Shown: positions 54,268 to 64,000 of the stretch, piece after piece
Position numbering within the stretch: position 1 is the first letter of the stretch
Layout of the letters: each line of letters opens with the position of its first letter
DNA from: Breznakiella homolactica
GTDB taxonomy: Bacteria > Spirochaetota > Spirochaetia > Treponematales > Breznakiellaceae
NCBI RefSeq assembly: GCF_016616095.2
Contig: NZ_CP067089.2
Span: 2,604,001 to 2,668,000, forward strand
Direction: 5' to 3'
Length of the DNA stretch: 64,000 nucleotides
Program-made: the position numbers and the translations under genes
Notes under the pieces: model-generated
Told to the model about the DNA's origin: nothing
What the model saw: only the letters and a program-made list of their open reading frames with translations
Database searches by the model: none

Positions 54268-56451
54268 TTAATAAATCTCTATCTCAAATACTTCCGCCCG
54301 GGGGCTTCCGTATGTTGATTCCACAATAACACGCAGGGCGTCGCCGCTGGTGACTTCGGCGAATCTGCACACCGACAGCCGCCGCCAGTTATCCCGTACT
54401 TCCGCGGCGGTCTTCCAGGCTCCGCCGGAACGGATCTCCACCCGGTAGCCCTTTACCAGTTCCGGGGGCATTCCCGTCCGGGGTGTAAAGATATGGTTCT
54501 CGTCCAGGGAACAGGTAATAGAGGAAGGCAGTTCCCGGCTGAGATCGGGATTGAAGAACAGCCGGACTTCTTTTATTTCCTTCGGGGAATCCCACTCAAA
54601 GGTGACGGATGGTTCTTTTTCAGCGCCGGAGAGCCACGACCGGGGCATGGTATACGGCCGGGTGGCACCGTCCCCCAGGTTCTCCGCACCGTACACACCG
54701 GAGATATCGGCCCTGATTTTCGGATACCGGTAATCCGCCGACCATTTGAGTCCCGCCAGAAACCCGGTGGTCTGAATATCCGTTGTTTTCAGTGAAACCC
54801 CCGAAGCCGCTTCGCCGCTTACAACTACGAATCCTTCATAATCACTATAGGACTGCGGGAACGAAACCGTCACCCAGTTTTCTCCGGCGGGAATCTCCAG
54901 CACCGTCGGTTCCGCCAGGGGGTCGGCCGCAAGCCGGGAGGGGACCGGCTGCTTCGAAATGGTGCAGCGGACCGGGACCGGCTTTTGGCTTACCGCCAGA
55001 ACGGCGCAGTCCCGGGCACCGGCTTTTTTTGTGAGTACCAGGAACCACTCCGCCGTCAGCGCGAGATCCTTCCCGCCCTGTTCCGGCAGGGAACCGAAAT
55101 CTTCAAATACCGAAGAGACGGTAACCGCCGCGGTTCCGGCAAGGTTGGTCACGGCGCTGCGCTTCTGCCCGGGAACTTCCAGATCGCCGGAAATAAGAAG
55201 ATCCTGAACTTCACGGATCTGCGGAACCCGCATCCCGGCGGGGGGCAGATTGTTCACCGCGGAATACGCCGCCGCCTGCCCCGCCGCGTGGCCGGTAAGG
55301 GCACAGGTGTTCATGATCCGCGAAGAGGAAAACACCGCGTGGCTTACGCTGATATCCCGGCCGGCAAAATACAGGTTTGGGAAGTCAGGATTGTACAGAC
55401 TGCGGAGGGGAATATTATAGATGAAAACCGGCAGCTGTACGCAGTTATCCTCATCGGTGTACACCCCCCCGGCGGGATGGAAGTCCATGTACCAGCCGCC
55501 GTACGCCACGGTATCCTCAAATTCTCTGCGGGAAACCACATCCTGCTGTTTGAGCACATAGGCTCCGGTAAAACGGCGGGACTCCCGTTTCCCCGGGATT
55601 GATCCGACCCATTCTAGGGTAAGGGTGTCCGCGTCAAACTGTCCGCTGTTCTTTATATAGTTCCAGACCCCCAGGGCAATCCGTTTGAGCTCCAGGGCAA
55701 TATCCTGGCTGTCCGCTATGGTGTGTTCCGTACCGCCGAATTCGAACCACCAATAATCGCAGCCCGTAAGGGTCTCGTTAACCAGCCGTCCGCCCCGGGA
55801 AATAATCTCACCGATTTTTTCGAGACCATGGACATACTCCGGGGGATGGAATACCACGGGGCGGTCTGTCCGTTTCGTCATGAAAAAGATGGTACTCCCC
55901 AGGGTTCTCGAATCTCCCTGCTCTGGAGCGTCCGCTTCGCCGTAGGTGTCCCGACCTTCCCGGCCCATGGTAAAGGGAACCCCGGCCTGGGCTCCGATAC
56001 TGCCATCTCCGGTGGCATCGATAAAGTACTTTGCAGTAAAAATGAATTCCTTCTCCGACCCCATCTGAAATCCCCGGACCGATTCAATCAGCCGGTCCGG
56101 CCCGAGGGATGTTCCGGTAATATGGGTATTGAGGAACAAAGTAATCCGGGGTTCGGCGAGGACCGCATCCAGGAGGGTCTCATCCCAGAAGACCACGTTG
56201 GCTTCGGGGTTCATACAGAGGTTGCGGAGCTTTAGCTCCCCGAGGATGCCCATTTCCTCACTGTAGAGGCTGCCGCCTCCGGAAGCGCCCCGGGTCCAGA
56301 CCCTGATCTCGCTGCTGGAATTCCCGCCGATCACCGGCCTGTTCCCGGCAAGGACCACCGCCGCCCCGCCCCGGGCGGCGGCTAGGGCGGCGCATACCCC
56401 CGCGGGACCGGCGCCGATAACAGCCACATCAGCCGAAACTGTTTCAACCAT
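54268..56451 (-). CDS. FAD-dependent oxidoreductase with C-terminal beta domain
   Basis: About 727 aa from the ATG at 56451. N-terminal FAD fold (DVAVIGAGPAGVCAALAAARGGA, then GGNSSSEIRVW and the FIDATGDGSIGAQAGV motif), the family of flavoproteins that occurs in polysaccharide loci; a substrate part to about 470; and C-terminal beta-rich modules probably for sugar binding. The neighbouring importer suggests it oxidises or dehydrates an imported sugar. Confidence 0.8.
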   Translation of the reverse strand: MVETVSADVAVIGAGPAGVCAALAAARGGAAVVLAGNRPVIGGNSSSEIRVWTRGASGGGSLYSEEMGILGELKLRNLCMNPEANVVFWDETLLDAVLAEPRITLFLNTHITGTSLGPDRLIESVRGFQMGSEKEFIFTAKYFIDATGDGSIGAQAGVPFTMGREGRDTYGEADAPEQGDSRTLGSTIFFMTKRTDRPVVFHPPEYVHGLEKIGEIISRGGRLVNETLTGCDYWWFEFGGTEHTIADSQDIALELKRIALGVWNYIKNSGQFDADTLTLEWVGSIPGKRESRRFTGAYVLKQQDVVSRREFEDTVAYGGWYMDFHPAGGVYTDEDNCVQLPVFIYNIPLRSLYNPDFPNLYFAGRDISVSHAVFSSSRIMNTCALTGHAAGQAAAYSAVNNLPPAGMRVPQIREVQDLLISGDLEVPGQKRSAVTNLAGTAAVTVSSVFEDFGSLPEQGGKDLALTAEWFLVLTKKAGARDCAVLAVSQKPVPVRCTISKQPVPSRLAADPLAEPTVLEIPAGENWVTVSFPQSYSDYEGFVVVSGEAASGVSLKTTDIQTTGFLAGLKWSADYRYPKIRADISGVYGAENLGDGATRPYTMPRSWLSGAEKEPSVTFEWDSPKEIKEVRLFFNPDLSRELPSSITCSLDENHIFTPRTGMPPELVKGYRVEIRSGGAWKTAAEVRDNWRRLSVCRFAEVTSGDALRVIVESTYGSPRAEVFEIEIY

Positions 56452-56508
56452 ACTAATCCCCAAAATAATTGCAGAATTTTCAGGAAAATATGTTACAATA
56501 GAGTAAGA

Positions 56509-56532
56509 AAACCGGTATTATCCCGGTTTTTT
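56509..56532 (+). terminator. Terminator-like hairpin in divergent gap
   Basis: AAACCGG (56509-56515) / CCGGTTT (56523-56529) followed by T's on the plus strand. It lies in front of the AraC gene rather than behind a plus-strand gene, so it may be a leader attenuator. Confidence 0.4.
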
Positions 56533-56591
56533 GCTGTTTTTTCCTAATTCTATTTAAGAATAGCATAATTCAGCAGTATGACATTAAATAA

Positions 56592-56620
56592 TCTGCAGAA
56601 TATCTGGATTATTCTGCAGA
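56592..56620 (+). promoter_or_regulatory. 11-bp perfect inverted repeat at ribosome site
   Basis: TCTGCAGAATA (56592-56602) / TATTCTGCAGA (56610-56620), 7-nt spacer, ending directly against the GGAG ribosome site of the next gene. A further TGCAGAAT half site is at about 56470, nearer the divergent oxidoreductase gene. Probably the AraC operator, or an RNA hairpin limiting translation. Confidence 0.6.
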
Positions 56621-56630
56621 GGAGTAGGAC

Positions 56631-57527
56631 ATGGACGCACGGTACGCGAAAATGGCGCAGTTTCTGGAGTATGTTTCCAATCAGTACAGCCTGAGCATAT
56701 GCGTGAAGGATTTTTCGGGATTCATTCCCATAGACAAGGAACTCGACAGGGTTCTCCAGCCCTACCTTGCCCATACGAACCCGTTTTGTATGTATATCAA
56801 GGCGGACCATAAACAGTATTTCTGCTGTGTGGATATGATGCGGCCCATGGCCATCAAATGCGCCGGGGGTAAACCTTTTTACGGGGTCTGCCACGCCGGA
56901 GTCGGCGAATACGTTATCCCGATTAAAGCCGATGATATTGTTCTCGGCGCCATTACCGCGGGATTTTTTATCGAACGGCCGGATCTGTCCCGGCATCTGA
57001 TCCTCAGGAGAAGCCGGGCATCCCAGAAGATCGATTATGAAAAAGCCTGCGAGCTGTTCGACCGGTACATTGTCCCTTCCGCCGTCGGGCTGGAACAGAT
57101 GCTCACCTTCCTCGAGATTGTGGCAGAATACCTGGCAACCACCTATCTCCATCTTAAAAACATCCACTCCGGGGAAAAGCTCCCCGCCAGGCGGTACAAC
57201 TCCCACGAGGATACGATCGTAGCCCATGCCCTGGAATACATAAGCCGGAACTTCGCGTCCCAGATCCTGGTCAGGGATGTGGCCAGTTACTGCTACTGCA
57301 GCGAATCCTATATAAACCACAGTTTCAAAAAACGGGTCAGCATGAATGTGAATACGTACATAAATAAAGTACGGATAGAGCACGCCAAGCACCGGCTCCT
57401 GCATACCAAGGACAAGATGACCGCCATCGCCATGGATGTGGGATTCAATGACCCGAATTATTTCTCCAGGGTTTTTACCCAGCTGGTTGGCAATACGCCG
57501 TCGGAATTCCGGCGGCGGTACTCCTGA
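56631..57527 (+). CDS. PocR-domain AraC-family regulator
   Basis: 298 aa. PocR-like sensory domain (about 10-180, with FCMYIKADHKQYFCCVDMM and GVCHAGVGEYVIPI) and AraC HTH (SQILVRDVASYCYCSESYINHSF.. DPNYFSRVFTQLVGNTPSEFR). Divergent from the FAD-oxidoreductase operon it most likely controls. Confidence 0.85.
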   Translation: MDARYAKMAQFLEYVSNQYSLSICVKDFSGFIPIDKELDRVLQPYLAHTNPFCMYIKADHKQYFCCVDMMRPMAIKCAGGKPFYGVCHAGVGEYVIPIKADDIVLGAITAGFFIERPDLSRHLILRRSRASQKIDYEKACELFDRYIVPSAVGLEQMLTFLEIVAEYLATTYLHLKNIHSGEKLPARRYNSHEDTIVAHALEYISRNFASQILVRDVASYCYCSESYINHSFKKRVSMNVNTYINKVRIEHAKHRLLHTKDKMTAIAMDVGFNDPNYFSRVFTQLVGNTPSEFRRRYS

Positions 57528-57544
57528 GTCTGTTGCGCGGGAAT

Positions 57545-57585
57545 AAAAAAAACGCCCCAGGATTCATGAAAAATACCGGGGCGGC
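57545..57585 (-). terminator. Rho-independent terminator of CotH gene
   Basis: CGCCCC (57553-57558) / GGGGCG (57578-57583) with a long loop, followed on the minus strand by eight T, between two convergent genes. Confidence 0.7.
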
Positions 57586-57628
57586 AACGGCGGAAATGAT
57601 ATTCTCTCCAGTCCTATGGGACGCCGGT

Positions 57629-58882
57629 TCAGAAGTTCTGGTTTATTTCAGTATTTAAATACTCAACCCGGTTTTTCCACCAGGTTTTCATTTTTCCGAT
57701 TTCTTCCAGGTAATTGACCTTATTCCACCACCAGACCTTGGAGTTAAGATCCGATGATTTTTCCAGCATTGGCCCCATCTTTTCTATAAACGATTCCATG
57801 CTCGCGATATCAGCGTATTTCTCATTCCAGCGGGCTTTGTACATCACCCTGAAATCGGGATCCTCAAAGAACCGGTTGAAGAATTTTCCGCCCGGGCCTT
57901 CCCGGTAGACCGTGTTGTAAAACATCCCGGTGGCGTCCTTAAAATACTCGCCGGCGCCGTTGAACCCGTAGTCAAAATCCCACAGAGGCCCCATACCGAT
58001 CCGGGCTCCCTCGGTGCCGTCCCGGTACATATACACGCTGCCCGGCATCTGGAGATCCACGTTTTTCAGTATTTCGTTAATCATGACGTAATCAATAAAA
58101 ATATCTATATCTATGAGGTCGCGGTAATTGTTATTGGGAAACGAATCGGCGAACAGGGCCGCTTCCAGTTCATTCACTGCGTCGATGATAAAAGCATAAC
58201 TGGATTGACCGGACAGCCCCTCAGGGGATTTGATCATCACCGGCAGTCCGAGAATAGCCGATCTAAATTTAGGTTCGTCGTCATAGTACCGGTCCAGTTC
58301 CAGAAAAAAGCCCGTCTTCTCATCAATATCGACCCGGCCCTTGTTAACCTGCACCTGCTCGGTCAGCACATAGCTGCCCTGGTATACTCCATTCAGAATC
58401 ACTTCAACGTGGTTATAGTGATTGGTGAAAGGAAGGCCAAACCGGTGGCCCAGTTCAAAGGCGACGGTATTCATGATCAATGTCGGGTCCTGGTAATTGG
58501 CCAGCAGCACCCAGCTTTTGGCTTTTTCAAGGCCAAAGAGTGAAATTTTTTCATCAAACTTAAGCCGGTACGGTTTTTTCGGGTGGGTCCATGTGGTATT
58601 TCCCCGCCCGCGGATACCCGTTGTGGTCTCAATATTGTTGTCCGCGTTATTCGGATCGGTGATTGTTATATCAGCGTTTATATACGCTCCGCCCTTGGTG
58701 GTAATGGGCACACCGCCGGCGGTGTTAATGTGCACCACCGGTATTCCGGTATTGACCTGCTCCAGCTTTACGGTACCCCGCAGCCGTTCCCTGGCGGTAT
58801 CCTTAATTTCCGTCCTTGAACAGGAGGATAACAGCAGCAGCACGAGGCCGGCGGCAAATACGGATTTAAACGTTACTTTCAT
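57629..58882 (-). CDS. CotH-kinase family lipoprotein
   Basis: 417 aa. Signal peptide with lipobox LSSC. CotH core: GIRGRGNTTW, KKPYRLKFDEK, NYQDPTLIMN, QGSYVLTEQVQVNKGRVDI, and the WDFDYGF segment with the metal-binding acids. CotH proteins are atypical kinases that phosphorylate surface proteins. Confidence 0.85.
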   Translation of the reverse strand: MKVTFKSVFAAGLVLLLLSSCSRTEIKDTARERLRGTVKLEQVNTGIPVVHINTAGGVPITTKGGAYINADITITDPNNADNNIETTTGIRGRGNTTWTHPKKPYRLKFDEKISLFGLEKAKSWVLLANYQDPTLIMNTVAFELGHRFGLPFTNHYNHVEVILNGVYQGSYVLTEQVQVNKGRVDIDEKTGFFLELDRYYDDEPKFRSAILGLPVMIKSPEGLSGQSSYAFIIDAVNELEAALFADSFPNNNYRDLIDIDIFIDYVMINEILKNVDLQMPGSVYMYRDGTEGARIGMGPLWDFDYGFNGAGEYFKDATGMFYNTVYREGPGGKFFNRFFEDPDFRVMYKARWNEKYADIASMESFIEKMGPMLEKSSDLNSKVWWWNKVNYLEEIGKMKTWWKNRVEYLNTEINQNF

Positions 58883-58901
58883 TGGTATATTCCTAATTTA
58901 A

Positions 58902-58929
58902 GGAAAATATCTTCTATAATATATTTTCC
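58902..58929 (-). promoter_or_regulatory. Inverted repeat in CotH leader
   Basis: GGAAAATAT (58902-58910) / ATATTTTCC (58921-58929), 10-nt spacer, between a TATAAT (minus strand, near 58935) and the CotH start. Candidate operator. Confidence 0.35.
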
Positions 58930-59006
58930 CGATTATAACCTATTTTCTGTATAGTACACTAAATTAAAGCATGATGTAAATCAAACTGCCCGGCGCGCCG
59001 CCTCGA

Positions 59007-59618
59007 TTAAAAAATGAGGCCCGCCATGGCCCGCTGGAACTGCGGTTTGAGCTGGTCGAAAACGGAATCCAGGGTATAAAAAGTAAACTGTATGGTCCCT
59101 TTTTCGTTATTCGTTACCAGGGCATAAAAGATAAACCGCAGGGTTTCGAACCTGGCGGCATAAGTGATAATTTCGCCCTCGGCTCCGTTGACAATGGCCT
59201 TTTGGGATTCGAGTATTTCCGTATCGGGATCAATGTTCCGCGCGTTGAAAATCAGAATACTCTTCATCTGTTCCGGTGAAATCGAAAGACCGTCGTGAAG
59301 GACAATACCGTAACCGGTGTTATCGGCATTCTGGAACTGGAATTCCGCATCGGGGTTAAGACCTGTCGCCGGGACCCATTCGGAGGGATTGTAAAATACC
59401 GAAAACTTGCCGGTTTTGCTCCGGAGTTCCGTGGTCAGATCCGGGGTCGTATTCAGTTCCAGAATGCCGCTTTCGGCGGATCCGGTTTCCGCGTAGCTCC
59501 AGGTAAAATCATCGCGGAGAATTGCCCGGCGGCCGTTCCGCAGGATTACGGTTTCCTCGGCGAAAAGAGCGCCGCACAGCAGAACCAGGGCGCAGCCCCA
59601 GAAAAGTTTTATCTTCAT
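59007..59618 (-). CDS. Secreted protein of unknown function
   Basis: 203 aa with a signal peptide (KIKLFWGCALVLLCGALFA). Beta-rich, resembles no enzyme I know. ATGA overlap with the preceding gene makes it the last member of the phosphonate operon. Confidence 0.65.
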   Translation of the reverse strand: MKIKLFWGCALVLLCGALFAEETVILRNGRRAILRDDFTWSYAETGSAESGILELNTTPDLTTELRSKTGKFSVFYNPSEWVPATGLNPDAEFQFQNADNTGYGIVLHDGLSISPEQMKSILIFNARNIDPDTEILESQKAIVNGAEGEIITYAARFETLRFIFYALVTNNEKGTIQFTFYTLDSVFDQLKPQFQRAMAGLIF

Positions 59619-60061
59619 TTTTCCTCCATGGCTTCCTGCGCCAAATCACAGGAAAGGCGTATACAGCTGAGGCAGGTTTCCTTTAAGTTATGTTCTTTGA
59701 AGTAAGCCTTGCCTTCCTCCGTGGACAAATCGCAGCCGGAAAGCAGCTCCCGGCATTGGGTTGAACCCGCTTCGGCGGCAAAGGCGCGGAGAAATTCCTG
59801 AACCCTGTTGTAGCAGTCCTCAATTTTTTCCCTGCCTTCGGTATCATTCCGTTTACCGTATTTGAGACCCAACGCCATGACGGCACCGCTTGCGGCGCCG
59901 CAGATTCCCTGGGTCCGTCCGATGCCGGCGCCGAATCCCGTGGATAAGGCCATACCGGTTTCCGCATCCAGACCGCAGTCCGCCGCGAAGGCGTACAGCA
60001 CCGATTGGGCGCAGTTGTACCCTTCCTTGTTTTTTTCCACGGCTTTCTCCGCTCTCGTCAT
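59615..60061 (-). CDS. C_GCAxxG_C_C family redox-type protein
   Basis: 148 aa with the family cysteines: YNCAQSV, GICGAASGAVM, CYN, CRELLSGCDL and ETCLSC. Such proteins are linked to redox or metal handling. Coupled to the phosphonate genes, though a direct role there is unknown. Confidence 0.75.
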   Translation of the reverse strand: MTRAEKAVEKNKEGYNCAQSVLYAFAADCGLDAETGMALSTGFGAGIGRTQGICGAASGAVMALGLKYGKRNDTEGREKIEDCYNRVQEFLRAFAAEAGSTQCRELLSGCDLSTEEGKAYFKEHNLKETCLSCIRLSCDLAQEAMEEK

Positions 60062-60070
60062 GGCAGCTCC

Positions 60071-63029
<2,959 letters not shown>

Positions 63030-63072
63030 GGTTAGGCTCCTTTATCTATCGCGGGGCTTGCCCCGAGAAGTC

Positions 63073-64000
63073 TTATTTCGTTCCGGGTATAAGTTCCAGT
63101 ATTTCCTTGATGGGCATGCAGATGGCATCCGCTTCCTTGGACCGGCTGTGTTCAAGGATCAATTGCGCCGCGGCACGCATAGCCGGATAGGACGCCCGGA
63201 GCATGTGGTTCGCGTAGATGATGATATTGGCTCCCCAGCCGGCCAGCTCTTCCTCGGTAAACTGGTTGTAGGTGGTGGGTACCAGCACCAGGGGAATATT
63301 GGTATATTCCCCGCGGAACCGCAGACAGAATTCCCTGACATCCTCCCCGGATTTTTCCTTGCTGTGGATCATGATTCCGTCCGCGCCTGCCTGTACGTAG
63401 GCCAGGGCCCGGGAAAGGGCGTCGTCCACGGTTTTCCCGGCGATAAGACTCTCCAGCCGGGCGATGATCATAAATTCCTTGGTAACCTGCGCCTTTTTCC
63501 CCGCCTGGATTTTTTCGCAGAATTCCTCCACCGGGGCGAGCTGCTGCTCCACTTCGGTTCCGAAGAGGGAATTTTTCTTGAGGCCGGTCTTATCTTCTAT
63601 TATAACGGCGGATATTCCGTTGCGTTCGAGGGTCCGTACCGTAAATACAAAGTGCTCGGGGATACCGCCGGTATCACCGTCGTAGATAACCGGCTTGGTG
63701 GTGCATTCCAGGATCTGGGTTAAATCCTGAAGCCTTGTGGTGGTATCAACCGCCTCAATGTCGGGCTTCCCTTTGCTGGTTGAGTCGGTAAGGCTCGATG
63801 ACCACATGCCGTCGAACCGGTGTACCCCATCTTCTTTAATAACTTCCAGGTTTTCGATAATAAGCCCCGAAAGGCCGGAATGGGCCTCCATAATCCGCAC
63901 TATGGGTTTTGCCTCGATCAGGCGCCGGAGGGTTCTGAGGCGCAGATCCGGGGTTGTCCCGATGGAGGTCGCCAATTCGTTGAGAGCGGTGGAATTGATT
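63073..64000 (-). CDS. Phosphoenolpyruvate mutase, cut by window edge
   Basis: At least 300 aa; the frame stays open to base 64000. Signature EDKTGLKKNS fits EDKx5NS, with DGDTGG for metal binding. First step of phosphonate synthesis (PEP to phosphonopyruvate). Residues upstream of LRLRTLRRL suggest either a start just outside or a fused N-terminal domain. Confidence 0.9.
   Translation of the reverse strand, partial: INSTALNELATSIGTTPDLRLRTLRRLIEAKPIVRIMEAHSGLSGLIIENLEVIKEDGVHRFDGMWSSSLTDSTSKGKPDIEAVDTTTRLQDLTQILECTTKPVIYDGDTGGIPEHFVFTVRTLERNGISAVIIEDKTGLKKNSLFGTEVEQQLAPVEEFCEKIQAGKKAQVTKEFMIIARLESLIAGKTVDDALSRALAYVQAGADGIMIHSKEKSGEDVREFCLRFRGEYTNIPLVLVPTTYNQFTEEELAGWGANIIIYANHMLRASYPAMRAAAQLILEHSRSKEADAICMPIKEILELIPGTK

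Noticed and set aside
52247..54271. 674-codon plus-strand frame opposite the ABC importer genes
   Set aside because: Antisense shadow of two clear genes, no domain.

Overview
The window looks like chromosome from a spirochaete of the Treponema / termite-gut treponeme group. The evidence is a class I lysyl-tRNA synthetase, many AraC regulators paired with carbohydrate ABC transporters, a 2-aminoethylphosphonate pathway with a cytidylyltransferase-transaminase fusion (a treponeme arrangement), and a moderately GC-rich, densely coding backbone. The species call is inference.

Layout. 1-4.0 kb: amidohydrolase, 2-hydroxyacid dehydrogenase and a PocR/AraC regulator. 4.0-4.7 kb: scar of an older integration (integrase N-terminal fragment, duplicated terminator plus tRNA 3' end). 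4.6-14.9 kb: an AT-rich integrative element between two 77-bp identical copies of the initiator tRNA-fMet gene. It carries a tyrosine integrase, an excisionase-like protein, a phage/plasmid-type replication initiator, a structured non-coding region, a retron-type reverse transcriptase overlapping an HTH gene, an XRE regulator, several secreted or membrane proteins and a 672-aa membrane protein with a possible PIN-like nuclease core. 15-33 kb: backbone genes (PrsW protease, AroK, REC-PAS-GGDEF-EAL protein, TPR protein, a solute-binding lipoprotein, MerR/GyrI pair, ECF sigma operon, AroA, TrkA and two tandem TrkH). 33.3-37.5 kb: an AT-richer accessory patch (Lnt-like protein, LytTR/DUF3021-like pair, small lipoprotein). 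38-41 kb: LysS, ECF sigma factor, small membrane protein. 41.3-57.5 kb: two sugar-uptake loci, each with a divergent AraC regulator: GH2/sulfatase with ABC importer, and FAD oxidoreductase with ABC importer, separated by an aspartase gene. 57.6-64 kb: CotH-like lipoprotein and a five-gene phosphonate operon cut by the window edge.

The most unusual signal is a family of large interspersed palindromic elements (at least ten recognisable copies, about 115-320 bp). They share conserved sequence boxes but have copy-specific inner arms that stay complementary to each other. One class also ends in a conserved block that places a -35-like hexamer a fixed 5 nt beyond the element. In three cases this completes a promoter whose -10 lies only 6-9 nt before the start codon. 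Several other genes also look leaderless. The second notable system is the retron inside the tRNA-fMet element, with a strongly folded candidate msr-msd RNA upstream.
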